From contig CAXBHL010000001.1 in NCBI GenBank assembly GCA_963975575.1, positions 124,001-188,000 of the forward strand: a stretch of DNA of 64,000 nt, written 5' to 3'. Positions 54,790 to 63,353 of this stretch are shown one piece after another; within the stretch, counting starts at the first letter, position 1; every line of letters begins with the position of its first letter. Origin of the DNA: UBA6054 sp963975575 (GTDB lineage Bacteria; Planctomycetota; Phycisphaerae; Phycisphaerales; UBA1924). The notes below the pieces were generated by a model. That model was given only the letters and a program-made list of their open reading frames with translations, was not told the origin of the DNA and searched no databases. Position numbers and translations under genes: made by a program.

Positions 54790-55134
54790 TCAGGCCAGAA
54801 GATCGATCAGGCGTCCCGTGGCCGGAGAACGCTGGATGTGACGGACTTCGGTCACGGCCCGGACACGCGGCTCGGGCGTGACGGGCAGCACCTCGCCGAG
54901 TTTGGGGAGCAGGGTGGCGCCGGGGGCGGGGGGGGCGGCCGGGGTGTGGGCATGGGGGCGGGGGTCGTAGCGGTCGGGTTCGCGGCAGATCACCGGCTTG
55001 GCGACGGCGTCGGTCGTGCGGTTGAGATCCGCGAGGAAGCGGTGGAAGACCACAGCCCCGGCGGGGGCCTGGGACGCGCCGAAAACCGGCAGCGGCGTTC
55101 TGGTCTGGATCGGTCCGCTCTCCACGCCGGACAT
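54790..55134 (-). CDS. Hypothetical protein, uncertain
   Basis: 114 residues from an ATG at 55134 without a clear ribosome binding site. The centre (VVFHRFLADLNRTTDAVAKP) and C-terminus (RVRAVTEVRHIQRSPATGRL) look protein-like, but the start is proline-rich and uncertain. It is divergent from queA. The alternative is a longer frame up to 55275 that is even more proline-rich. Not recognised. Confidence 0.4.
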   Translation of the reverse strand: MSGVESGPIQTRTPLPVFGASQAPAGAVVFHRFLADLNRTTDAVAKPVICREPDRYDPRPHAHTPAAPPAPGATLLPKLGEVLPVTPEPRVRAVTEVRHIQRSPATGRLIDLLA

Positions 55135-55290
55135 GGGTGCAGGCGCGGGGCCGTGGGGGTGCCGGGGCGTTGGGTCCGGGAATGTCGGGCTTGCCGCGGC
55201 GGGATCGGTGCTTTTCGGGGGTGGGGCGGCTCGGTGCCGGGTGGGGTTGTACGGGCTGTGGTGCGGGTGCCACATCTACCATGGCCCGCG

Positions 55291-56469
55291 ATGCGCACTG
55301 ATGAGCTGGATTTCGAGTTGCCGCGTGAACTGATCGCGACGCGCCCGGCGTCGCCGCGGGATTCGTCACGCCTGCTGGTGGTGTCGCGGTCGGACCCGGA
55401 TCGGCTGGAGGACCGGGTGTTCACGGATCTGCCGGGCTTGTTGTGGGCGGGCGACACGCTGGTGTTCAACCGGTCGCGGGTGATCCCGGCGCGGCTGGAG
55501 GGGGTGAACCCGGCGACGGGGGGGCGGGTCAGCGGGTTGTACTTAAAGGATGCGGGGGTGGCCGGTGACGGGCGGGCGGCGTGGGTGGTGCTTTTGAAGG
55601 CCAAGCGGTCGCGGGCTGGGGGGCGGGTCGCGCTGACCGGGGCGGATGGGTCTGAGACCGGGGTGGTGCTGGAGTTGGTCGAGCCGTGTCGAGAGGAAGG
55701 GCCGGGGGCGTGGGTGGTGGTGGTTGAGGGGGCGGAGAGTGCGGAAGTGCTGGAGCGGGTTGGGCTTACGCCGCTGCCGCCGTATATCTTGAGTGCGCGG
55801 AAGGAGCGGGGGGAGGACACGGCGGACGAACTAGACCGATCGTTCTACCAGACGGTGTACGCGGGCGGCGGTGGAGAGGAGGCGGGGTCGGTTGCGGCGC
55901 CCACGGCCGGGCTGCACTTCACGGATCGGGTGCTGGCGGACCTGGCCGCCCGGGGGGTCGGGCGGCGGGAGGTGGTGCTGCACGTGGGGGCCGGGACCTT
56001 CCGGCCGGTGGAGACCGAGCGGCTGGCCGACCATCCGATGCACGCGGAGCGGTGCTGGGTGGGGACGGCGGGGGATTTGCTGGTGCGGGGGGAGAGTGAA
56101 AAAGCGTGCTCTTCGAGGACGAAGAGCACGGCACCGGGGGAGGGCCGCGGGCGGGTGATCGCGGTGGGCTCGACCTCGGTGCGGACTTTGGAGGCGGCGG
56201 CGGGGTTGATCGAGGCGGGTCGGGCCGAGGAGGCGCGGGGGTGGTTCGAGACGGACATCCTGATCGCGCCGGGGTATCGGTGGAAGGCGGTGGACGGGAT
56301 GGTGACGAACTTCCATTTGCCGCGGTCGACGCTGATCGCGATGGTGGCGGCGGCGCTGGAGGGGCCGGGGGTGGATGGGGTGGAGCGGGTGAAGGCGGTG
56401 TACGCGCACGCGGTGCGGGAGGGGTATCGGTTTTTCTCGTACGGGGATGCGATGGTGATTTTGCCGTGA
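55291..56469 (+). CDS. queA: tRNA preQ1(34) S-adenosylmethionine ribosyltransferase-isomerase
   Basis: 392 residues starting MRTDELDFELPRELIATRPA, the standard QueA N-terminus. It transfers and isomerises the ribosyl part of SAM onto preQ1 in tRNA to give epoxyqueuosine. Landmarks: SRVIPARLEG, GLYLKDAG, the central VAAPTAGLHFT, LHVGAGTFRPVE, HAERCWV, AVGSTSVRTLE and the closing TNFHLPRSTLIAMVAA...YRFFSYGDAMVI. The + strand here is unusually rich in GGG runs, including seven G in a row near 55518. Divergent from the small gene at 54790. Confidence 0.95.
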   Translation: MRTDELDFELPRELIATRPASPRDSSRLLVVSRSDPDRLEDRVFTDLPGLLWAGDTLVFNRSRVIPARLEGVNPATGGRVSGLYLKDAGVAGDGRAAWVVLLKAKRSRAGGRVALTGADGSETGVVLELVEPCREEGPGAWVVVVEGAESAEVLERVGLTPLPPYILSARKERGEDTADELDRSFYQTVYAGGGGEEAGSVAAPTAGLHFTDRVLADLAARGVGRREVVLHVGAGTFRPVETERLADHPMHAERCWVGTAGDLLVRGESEKACSSRTKSTAPGEGRGRVIAVGSTSVRTLEAAAGLIEAGRAEEARGWFETDILIAPGYRWKAVDGMVTNFHLPRSTLIAMVAAALEGPGVDGVERVKAVYAHAVREGYRFFSYGDAMVILP

Positions 56470-56481
56470 GCGGTGTTCCGT

Positions 56482-56517
56482 GGAGCGGGGGGCTACCAGC
56501 CCCCCGTCCGGGCGCAG
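56482..56517 (+). repeat. Left 36-bp inverted repeat of the 56.6-kb cassette
   Basis: Matches the reverse complement of 57100-57135 at 35 of 36 positions. Its core GGGGGGCTACCAGCCCCCC is itself a palindrome able to form a hairpin. Confidence 0.95.
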
Positions 56518-56601
56518 AGTTGAATGACGAGCGCCTCTTACTACAAAGATCTGCCTTGACACTGTCGAACTCGTCTCTTGCAAGGGTTGTAGTATGATGA
56601 G

Positions 56602-57042
56602 ATGCGATTCTCATGGAAGCGGGTTGGACGAACGCTAGTTTGGATTTTCGCAGTCTTGGTCGCGATCCTGATCTGCGTGAAGTTCTATCGCTCGACCTTT
56701 CCAGTGCTTCCGAATGGGTATGAGTTGCGGAGTTCGTACCTAATTCCGGGAGAGATCGAGTTGCACGCACCGGCTCAAGCCCCGGCAATGGTCAGTCGGC
56801 TCGGATCTCGGGGCGTGGCGGTGGATGGTCATGTCGCGGCGGTTGCGATAGAAGCGGACCGTTTCATCGTAGTCGATCGCGAGTTGACCCGGGGTCGTCG
56901 CAGCCCGGATCCGTCCCGCTACTTTGTGGTCGACTCACGGGCACATACGGTGTTGGGCCCGATGTCCTTGGCAGAGGTGGAGGCCGCTGTGGGGAAGCGA
57001 GTTTCAGCGATGCGGTTTCACCGGTGGCTTTTGGGCATGTAA
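56602..57042 (+). CDS. Small membrane-anchored protein in an inverted-repeat cassette
   Basis: 146 residues with a basic start and one hydrophobic helix at about residues 12-28 (LVWIFAVLVAILICVKFY), then a soluble part (LPNGYELRSSYLIPGEIELH, RYFVVDSRAHTVLGPMSLAE). Codons and flanks are lower in GC than the neighbours. It is bounded by two nearly identical 36-bp inverted repeats. No enzyme motif; the shape resembles small membrane-anchored proteins of unknown role. The ribosome binding site is weak. Confidence 0.6.
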   Translation: MRFSWKRVGRTLVWIFAVLVAILICVKFYRSTFPVLPNGYELRSSYLIPGEIELHAPAQAPAMVSRLGSRGVAVDGHVAAVAIEADRFIVVDRELTRGRRSPDPSRYFVVDSRAHTVLGPMSLAEVEAAVGKRVSAMRFHRWLLGM

Positions 57043-57099
57043 GGTTCGAGCTTGGCTCCAAGCTTGGCTGGAAGCCGGCCCCCACCAAAGAACTTCGGA

Positions 57100-57135
57100 C
57101 TGCGCCCGAACGGGGGGCTGGTAGCCCCCCGCTCC
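57100..57135 (-). repeat. Right 36-bp inverted repeat of the 56.6-kb cassette
   Basis: Inverted copy of 56482-56517 with one mismatch (C to T in the arm next to the palindrome). The repeat pair encloses one gene. Confidence 0.95.
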
Positions 57136-57187
57136 GAAGACGCGGTCCCCGCTCCGGGATCGGAAACCTGCCGCGGATGCGGGCAAA

Positions 57188-58807
57188 ATGACGATACCTA
57201 AGGCACCACGGATGGACCTGAACGAACTCATCTCGGAGCTGGGGCTGCGGGTGGTCGGCGATGCCTCCGGCGTGCGCGTGTGCGACATCACCGAGGACTC
57301 GCGGACGGCGGTGCCGGGGTCGCTGTTCATCGCGCGGGTGGGGCTGAAGTTCGACGGGCGGAAGTCGGCGGCGGACGCGGCGGCGTGCGGGGCGGTGGCG
57401 GTGCTGGCGGATACCGACCAGTTCGATCCGCCCCTGCCCAAGCACGACCGGCCCGTGGTGCTCGTGACCGACCGGGTGCCCGAGGCGGCGGCCCGGCTGG
57501 CCGAGCGGTTCTATGGGGATCCGACTTCCAGGCTCCAACTGGTCGGGGTGACCGGGACCAACGGAAAAACCTCGGTGGCGACCATGACGCGGGCGATCCT
57601 GCAGGCCTTCCCGGTGAAGGGGATGGGCGGGCCGAGCGGGGTTCGGACGGGGCTGATCGGCACGGTGGAGGTGGACGACGGGCGGGAGGTGGCCCGCGCG
57701 GCCATGACCACGCCGCCGGCGGTGGAGCTGTCGCGGACCTTCGCCACGATGGTGGACGCGGGCTGCCGGGCGGCGTGCATGGAGGTGTCCAGCCACGCCC
57801 TCGACCAGCGCCGGGCGGACGCGCTGCGGTTCGCCGTGGGCATCTTCACGAACCTGACCGGCGATCACCTGGACTATCACAAGACGGTTGAGGCGTACCT
57901 GGCCGCCAAGCGGCGGCTGTTCGAACTGCTGCCGCCCCCCCCCGACGGCGTCCGGGTGCTCAACGCGGACGATCCGGCGTCGGACGCGATGGACGGACCC
58001 AACGCGCGGTGGTGCTCGGGGAACGGTGATCCGCGGGCGACGTGGCGTGTGGTGGCGGAATCGGCGGACCTGTCGGGCATGGTGCTGGCGATCGAGTCGC
58101 CGATCGGCGTGATGCGGGGGCGGGCACCGGTGGTGGGGGGGCACAACGCGATGAACGTGCTGCAGTCGGTGGCGGCCGCGGACGCGGTGCTCGAGCGGCT
58201 CGGGCTCGACGCGGAGCGGCGTCGGGCGGGGATCGAGGCGGCGTTGGGCGCGGTCCACCCGCCGCGGGGGCGGCTGCAGCGGGTCTCGGGCGATGACGAC
58301 GCGGTGTCGGTGTTCGTGGACTATGCGCACACGGACGACGCGCTGCAGCGGACGCTGACGGCGGTGCGTGCCGTGCTGCCGGAAGGCTCGACGCTGACCG
58401 TGGTCTTCGGCTGCGGCGGGAACCGGGACACGACCAAGCGGCCCCGCATGGGCAAGGTCGCGGCCGCACTGGCCGACCGCGTGGTCATCACCAGCGACAA
58501 CCCGCGGAGCGAGCGTCCGGCGGCCATCGTGGACGACATCCTCAAGGGCATCACCGGCGCGAGCCGGGCGAAGGCCACCGTGCAGGTCGAGCGGGGGCGG
58601 GCGATCCGCCACGCGATCACCACGGCCCGCGACGGCGAGGTGGTCGTCATCGCGGGCAAGGGCCACGAGACCGAGCAGATCTCGTGCGACGCGGCGGGCA
58701 ACCCCGTCACACGCCACTTCGACGACGCGGAAGAGGCCCGGATCGTACTGCGCGAGCGCCGGATGCGCCTGGGTTCGGTCGCCGGCGGCGGGGCGGTTCA
58801 GGCATGA
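57188..58807 (+). CDS. murE: UDP-MurNAc-tripeptide synthetase MurE
   Basis: 539 residues. It adds the third amino acid to the peptidoglycan precursor UDP-MurNAc-L-Ala-D-Glu. The P-loop GVTGTNGKTSV is near residues 119-129; the central domain holds EVSSHALDQRRADALRFAVGI and FTNLTGDHLDYHKT, and the C-terminal domain VFVDYAHTDDAL, VFGCGGNRDTTKRPRMG and ITSDNPRSE. The DNPR motif is that of meso-diaminopimelate-adding enzymes. A start at 57212 would give the usual N-terminus. It overlaps murF by four bases. Confidence 0.95.
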   Translation: MTIPKAPRMDLNELISELGLRVVGDASGVRVCDITEDSRTAVPGSLFIARVGLKFDGRKSAADAAACGAVAVLADTDQFDPPLPKHDRPVVLVTDRVPEAAARLAERFYGDPTSRLQLVGVTGTNGKTSVATMTRAILQAFPVKGMGGPSGVRTGLIGTVEVDDGREVARAAMTTPPAVELSRTFATMVDAGCRAACMEVSSHALDQRRADALRFAVGIFTNLTGDHLDYHKTVEAYLAAKRRLFELLPPPPDGVRVLNADDPASDAMDGPNARWCSGNGDPRATWRVVAESADLSGMVLAIESPIGVMRGRAPVVGGHNAMNVLQSVAAADAVLERLGLDAERRRAGIEAALGAVHPPRGRLQRVSGDDDAVSVFVDYAHTDDALQRTLTAVRAVLPEGSTLTVVFGCGGNRDTTKRPRMGKVAAALADRVVITSDNPRSERPAAIVDDILKGITGASRAKATVQVERGRAIRHAITTARDGEVVVIAGKGHETEQISCDAAGNPVTRHFDDAEEARIVLRERRMRLGSVAGGGAVQA

Positions 58808-60228
58808 CGCTGTGGGGCTTCGACGAGATCGCCGAACGCACGGGCGGGCGCTGGCTGCGGGCACCGGGCAAGGGCGACCGGCCCCCGGTGGGGGCGGCGA
58901 TCGACACGCGGGAGATCAAGCCCGGGATGCTGTTCGCCGCGTTCAAGGGCGAAGCGACCGACGGGCACCTGCACCTGCCCGCGGCGGCCAAGGCCGGTGC
59001 GGTCATGGCGATCGTGACCGATGCGGACGCGGTGCCCGCTGGCGTGGACATCCCGCTGCTGCTGGTCGCCGACGCGCGGGCGGCGCTGGCGACGCTGGCG
59101 TCGTGGTGGCGGGACCTGGTGCCGGGGCTCAAGGTCATCGCGATCACCGGGTCGAACGGGAAGACGACGACCTGCCGCCTGATGCACGCGGCCGCGTGCA
59201 CGGAGGCGGTGGGGGGGGCGGGTGGTTTGCGGGGCACCGCGCCGAGCAAGAGCTTCAACAACGAACTCGGCGTGCCGATCACGCTGCTCAACGCCCGCCC
59301 GGATGACCGGGTGTTGGTGTGCGAGGTGGGCATGAGCACCCCGGGCGAGATCGCGGCGCGGTGCCGGACCGCCCGGCCGGACGCGGCGATCATCACGACG
59401 GTGGCCGAGGCGCACTTTGCCGGGCTGGGGTCGCTGGAAGCGATCGCGAAGGAGAAGGCTTCTGTCACGGTGGGCATCGGCTCGGACGGGCTGGTGGTGG
59501 TGCCGGCGGGTCTGCCGGTGCTCGATGACGCGCTGGGCGCGTGCGGGACGAAGGCCCGCATCGTGCGGGTCGGTCCGGACGAAGCGGGCGGCACGCGCCT
59601 GGGCGATGTTCGCACGGTGCCCGGCGGGACGGCGTTCACGCTGGGCGGCGCGGCGTTCACGGTGCCGCTGGCGGGGGCCCACAACGCGAGCAACGCGGCG
59701 TTGGCGGTGGTGGTGGCCCGGTGGCTGGGCGTGCCGGACGACGCGATCGCGCGGGGGCTCGCCTCGTCGGAGCCCGTGCCGATGCGGCTGGAGCGGTCGG
59801 TCATCGCGACGGAGCCGCCGATCACGATCATCAACGACGCGTACAACGCCAACCCCGGCTCCATGCGGGCGGCCATCGCGGTGCTGGCGGACGCCCCCGT
59901 CATCGAAGGTGGGCGTCGGGTGGCGGTGCTGGGGGACATGCTCGAACTCGGGTCGATCACGCACCGGGCTCACATGGACGTTCTGACGGCGGCCCGCGAC
60001 GCGGGGATCGACGCGGTGTGCACGCTGGGCCCGAGCTTCGCGGCTGCGGCGATGGAAACGGGGTCCGACCATTCCGAACCGACGACCGACGATGCTGCCG
60101 TCGCTCGGATCGCATCGCTGGTCCACCCGGGGGATACCGTGCTGATCAAGGGTTCCCGCGGCGTCCGCCTCGAACGGCTCGTGCGGGAACTGCGACAACG
60201 CCACGCCCACGCGGGGTCCAACGCCTGA
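58804..60228 (+). CDS. murF: UDP-MurNAc-tripeptide-D-Ala-D-Ala ligase MurF
   Basis: 474 residues from an ATG overlapping the murE stop (ATGA). It adds D-Ala-D-Ala to the precursor. N-terminal domain: IDTREIKPGMLFAAFKGEATDG. ATP loop: ITGSNGKTTT. Then SFNNELGVPITLLNA, EVGMSTPGEIA, the long central lobe, PITIINDAYNANPGSMRAAI and the end VLIKGSRGVRLERLV. Acts in the cytoplasm with MurE and MraY. A glycine-rich stretch near residues 138-145 (EAVGGAGGLRGT) is unusual. Confidence 0.96.
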   Translation: MTLWGFDEIAERTGGRWLRAPGKGDRPPVGAAIDTREIKPGMLFAAFKGEATDGHLHLPAAAKAGAVMAIVTDADAVPAGVDIPLLLVADARAALATLASWWRDLVPGLKVIAITGSNGKTTTCRLMHAAACTEAVGGAGGLRGTAPSKSFNNELGVPITLLNARPDDRVLVCEVGMSTPGEIAARCRTARPDAAIITTVAEAHFAGLGSLEAIAKEKASVTVGIGSDGLVVVPAGLPVLDDALGACGTKARIVRVGPDEAGGTRLGDVRTVPGGTAFTLGGAAFTVPLAGAHNASNAALAVVVARWLGVPDDAIARGLASSEPVPMRLERSVIATEPPITIINDAYNANPGSMRAAIAVLADAPVIEGGRRVAVLGDMLELGSITHRAHMDVLTAARDAGIDAVCTLGPSFAAAAMETGSDHSEPTTDDAAVARIASLVHPGDTVLIKGSRGVRLERLVRELRQRHAHAGSNA

Positions 60229-61412
60229 TGCTCTATCTGCTCTTCGACATCATCCGCAACTGGCTGGTGGACACCGGCCTGTACGGTGTGCTGGGTGTGC
60301 TCGACCAAGTGCAGTTCCGGGCGTTGCTGGCGGCGGGTCTTTCCTTTGCCATCGTCATCGCCATGGGCAAGCGGACGATCCGCTTCCTCGTGGGTCTGAA
60401 GATCGGCGACGCCGGAGAGAGCGACGCCGAGATGCTCCGCGCCCACGCCAAGAGCAAGGCCAACGTGCCGACGATGGGCGGCGTGCTCATCTGCGGCGCG
60501 GTGTTCGCGAGCACCTTCCTGCTGGCCGACATCACCACGCCCAAGGTGTTGCTGGGCCTGTTCGTGCTGCTCTGGCTGGCGGCCGTGGGCGGGGCGGACG
60601 ACTGGCTGAAACTCACGGCGTCGCGCCGCGGCACGGGGCGGCAGGGCCTGTACGCGTGGGAGAAGCTCGTATTCCAGCTCGGCATCGGGCTGCTGGCGGG
60701 CTATTTCTCGTTCCGCTACAGCGCCACCGAGGGCGGTCCGGCGCTCGGGCACGTGCTCAACCTTCCGTTCCAGCGGACCTTCCTGCCCGGGGCGCAGGGG
60801 ATCTCGGACAGCCTGATCTACCTCTCGCTGCCGTTCTTCGTGATCCTGTCCGTGCTGATGATCGCGGGCCTGAGCAACGCGGTGAACATCACCGACGGTA
60901 TGGACGGGCTGGCGGGCGGCATCTCCGGCATCGTCAGTTTCGCGCTCCTGATGCTGGCGTTGATCGCCGGGAGCGAGCAGTGGGCCCAGTACCTGCTGGT
61001 GCCCTACGTGCCGCGGGCGGACGAGCTGGCGGTGCTGGCCGGCGCGATGGCGGGGGCCTGTCTCGGATTCCTGTGGTGGAACGCGGCCCCGGCCCAGGTG
61101 TTCATGGGCGATACCGGCTCGCTGGCGCTGGGCGGGCTGATCGGCTATATCGCGGTGGCCGTGCGGCAGGAGATCGTCGTCCTGCTCATGTGCGGCGTGT
61201 TCCTGCTGGAGATCGCGTCGGTCATGATCCAGGTGGGCTACTTCAAGTACACCCGCATCAAGACCGGCACGGGCAAGCGCGTTTTCCGGGTCGCGCCGTA
61301 CCACCACCACCTGCACATGGGCGGCTGGGCGGAGAATCAGGTCGTGGTGCGGTTGTGGATCCTGGCGATTTTGCTGTGCGTGGTGGCGCTCGCGACCTTG
61401 AAGCTGCGGTGA
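60228..61412 (+). CDS. mraY: Phospho-MurNAc-pentapeptide transferase MraY
   Basis: 394 residues from an ATG overlapping the murF stop (TGATG). It transfers the MurNAc-pentapeptide to undecaprenyl phosphate in the inner membrane, giving lipid I. About ten membrane helices; active-site loops PTMGGVLI, GADDWLKL, NAVNITDGMDGLAGG, FLWWNAAPAQVFMGDTGSLALGG and HHHLHMGGWAE carry the conserved aspartates and histidines. The operon seems to end here; hairpin repeats start seven bases after the stop, and murD/ftsW/murG are not next to it. Confidence 0.96.
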   Translation: MLYLLFDIIRNWLVDTGLYGVLGVLDQVQFRALLAAGLSFAIVIAMGKRTIRFLVGLKIGDAGESDAEMLRAHAKSKANVPTMGGVLICGAVFASTFLLADITTPKVLLGLFVLLWLAAVGGADDWLKLTASRRGTGRQGLYAWEKLVFQLGIGLLAGYFSFRYSATEGGPALGHVLNLPFQRTFLPGAQGISDSLIYLSLPFFVILSVLMIAGLSNAVNITDGMDGLAGGISGIVSFALLMLALIAGSEQWAQYLLVPYVPRADELAVLAGAMAGACLGFLWWNAAPAQVFMGDTGSLALGGLIGYIAVAVRQEIVVLLMCGVFLLEIASVMIQVGYFKYTRIKTGTGKRVFRVAPYHHHLHMGGWAENQVVVRLWILAILLCVVALATLKLR

Positions 61413-61419
61413 TGCCAAT

Positions 61420-61499
61420 ACAAGCCGCGCACGAAGTAAGGGGGCTCTTCGTCATGCTCATCGTCGAACAAGAACCCGCTTACTTCGTGCGCGGCTTGT
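61420..61499. repeat. REP-type hairpin, left of the transposase
   Basis: A perfect 21-bp inverted repeat (arms at 61420-61440 and 61479-61499) around a loop of 38 bases. The right arm with its inner flank, 29 bases (61471-61499), is repeated identically at 62089-62117. Confidence 0.9.
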
Positions 61500-61514
61500 C
61501 TGTCGACGCCTTGC

Positions 61515-62006
61515 TCAGCGAAAGCGGTCCGGCCGGTCCTGAAAGTCTCGCGCGTACTGGATCGCGGCTTCGAGAGACTTCGGGTCGTTGATCCATCGAG
61601 TGCTCCCGTGGCGGGTCCAGATGATCTGGTCCGGGGTGAAATGGCCGCGCTGGCGAAGGCGCTGGGTGGCGAAAGCCTTGCACGCGGTCATGACGCGATT
61701 CGGGTCCCCGGGTGCGGTGATCACGAGATGGACATGATTCGATCGAACGTTCAATGCGTGGACGACCCACCCCTTGTCCCTTGCGAGCGCGTGGATCATC
61801 TGCTGGACCGCTGCTCGCGATTCTGGCTTCAGCGTGAGGGCGTCCGATCGCTGGATTCGAGTCGCATGAGATCGGAGCGGATCGTTCGGCGCGATGCGGC
61901 GTGGGCGGATGCTGTCTCGGTCGTGATCGGTCGAGCCGCGCGGGTCACCGGGGAGCCAGGTGCCGTAGGTGGTCCAGGTCAGGAAGAACGCGAGCGGGTC
62001 GGGCAT
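61515..62006 (-). CDS. REP-associated tyrosine transposase (Y1/IS200-like)
   Basis: 163 residues. The HUH motif is HVHLVI (H91, H93), and the catalytic tyrosine is Y151 in AAIQYARDFQ; other family features are FFLTWTTYGTWLPG at the N-terminus and HGSTRWINDP before the tyrosine. Family enzymes cut and join single-stranded DNA at REP hairpins. The gene is intact. The flanking REP hairpins support its identity as a RAYT rather than an IS200 transposase. Confidence 0.92.
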   Translation of the reverse strand: MPDPLAFFLTWTTYGTWLPGDPRGSTDHDRDSIRPRRIAPNDPLRSHATRIQRSDALTLKPESRAAVQQMIHALARDKGWVVHALNVRSNHVHLVITAPGDPNRVMTACKAFATQRLRQRGHFTPDQIIWTRHGSTRWINDPKSLEAAIQYARDFQDRPDRFR

Positions 62007-62037
62007 GGGCGGACCATACCGTCCTGTGGATTGGCGT

Positions 62038-62117
62038 ACAAGCCGCGCACGCAGTAAGCGGGCTCTTGTTCGCGGTCGTTAGTCCCGAAGAACCCGCTTA
62101 CTTCGTGCGCGGCTTGT
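62038..62117. repeat. REP-type hairpin, right of the transposase
   Basis: An imperfect copy of the left hairpin: arms ACAAGCCGCGCAC... at 62038 and ...GTGCGCGGCTTGT ending 62117, with one mismatch in the 30-bp stem near GCAGTAAG. The outer part of the right arm equals that of the left repeat. Confidence 0.9.
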
Positions 62118-62126
62118 ATCGGGGGG

Positions 62127-63353
62127 TCAGTTGCCCGTGCGGACGCGGGGGGCGATGAAGGTGACCGCGTCCTGGACGGCGCCGGACGGGCCGGGGTCGA
62201 CCTCGAGCACGATGGCGCGAGAGCCCGGGGGGATCCGGCCGCTGATCTCGCCGGGATCGGAGTCGGTCGTCACGCGGAACTCGCCGATGAGCGTGCGGGT
62301 GCCGTCCGCAAGTTCGGCGTATACGCGGGCGGTGCAGTCTGTCCACGGCCCCGGTGTGGCCGCGGTGACGCCGCAGGCGAAGCGGTCGGCGGCCAAGCCG
62401 GGCGGGAGCGGATAGACGGCGGACGCCGGCGCGGGCATGCGGACATCGGCGATCGCCAGCACCGGGTCGTCGTCGCGTTCGACCACCGGCGCGGGCGTCC
62501 ATCGCCGGTCGCCGGTGGGTCGGACGGAGTCGGTGGTGATCGATGCCAGGGCGAGCACGCGGTTCGCGTCCGAACCCCGGGGCGTGATCGAGCGGAGTCC
62601 CAGCAGCCGGGCGTTGATGCGTTCGTAGGCCACGGTGTCCTCGCCGCGGGAGTCCACGCCGAGCACGCCCGGATCGGTCGTGAGGCGGAGTTTCCCGCCC
62701 GCGTCCGCGTTCAGGGTGCGGGCGAAGAGGGCCACGCCCTGATCGTCGGTGACGAGAAGGCCCGAGGCGGGCTCGGCGGGGTTGGCCATGCGGATTTCCG
62801 CGACGCTGTCCAGCGGCACGCTGGCGATCGTCCCGCTGTCGGATTCCACGGAGACCGAGGCGCCGATCGCGTCGACGAAGCCGGTGAGCACGTCCCCGTT
62901 GGTCAGGCGGACGACGTCGGCCCGGGGCGTGTCGGCGTGCCAGGCGGCGCCGGGGCGGGCGATGCGGGCGATGCGTTCGAGCGGGATGCGACCCTGGCCG
63001 AGGCCGATGACGCGTCCGACGATTGCCTCCGGGTCTTCGGATGGTTCGATGTCCATCACCAGGCGCTGGCCGTCGGTGAGTTCGACGAACACGCGGGACG
63101 GCGACGGCACGCCGACGAACGGCGGCAGCGTGCTGGCTCCGCCTGCGGAGATTGAGACGACGGAACCGACGGACACGCGGGCGGGGCGGCCCGCCGCGTC
63201 GCGGAGCAAGGCGGCCGTTTCGTCGAGCCCGACCAGGTCGGTCCGCTCGAAGCGCAGGTCGTCGGTCAGCACGCGCACCGGCATGTCGGCCGGCGCGGCC
63301 CCCGCGGCCAAGGCCAGCAGCAACGCCGTGATGGGGGTTCGGATCGTTCGCAT
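62127..63353 (-). CDS. Secreted protein with NPCBM-like C-terminal region
   Basis: 408 residues from ATG 63353, overlapping the upstream stop by one base (TGATG). Signal peptide (TALLLALAAGAAPA). The middle holds two repeated modules around VVRLTNGDVLTGFVDAIGA and FVELTDGQRLVMDIEP, each a small beta-barrel-like unit. The C-terminal about 130 residues (PGLAADRFACGVTAATPGPW, TDCTARVYAELADGTRTLIG) resemble an NPCBM carbohydrate-binding domain. It is translated with the squalene-cyclase-like gene. It may bind polysaccharide outside the cell. Confidence 0.7.
   Translation of the reverse strand: MRTIRTPITALLLALAAGAAPADMPVRVLTDDLRFERTDLVGLDETAALLRDAAGRPARVSVGSVVSISAGGASTLPPFVGVPSPSRVFVELTDGQRLVMDIEPSEDPEAIVGRVIGLGQGRIPLERIARIARPGAAWHADTPRADVVRLTNGDVLTGFVDAIGASVSVESDSGTIASVPLDSVAEIRMANPAEPASGLLVTDDQGVALFARTLNADAGGKLRLTTDPGVLGVDSRGEDTVAYERINARLLGLRSITPRGSDANRVLALASITTDSVRPTGDRRWTPAPVVERDDDPVLAIADVRMPAPASAVYPLPPGLAADRFACGVTAATPGPWTDCTARVYAELADGTRTLIGEFRVTTDSDPGEISGRIPPGSRAIVLEVDPGPSGAVQDAVTFIAPRVRTGN

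Larger units (their letters stand above)
61420..62117 (-). mobile_element. RAYT gene flanked by two REP hairpins
   Basis: A unit of about 700 bases in which the tyrosine transposase gene is bounded on both sides by near-copies of a palindromic repeat. This is the arrangement of REP-associated tyrosine transposons, which spread REP sequences in other bacteria. It lies directly after mraY. Confidence 0.85.

Noticed and set aside
56556..56598. TTGACA and TATGAT before the gene at 56602
   Set aside because: The boxes are 31 bases apart, too far for one promoter, and neither has a matching partner at 16-18 bases.
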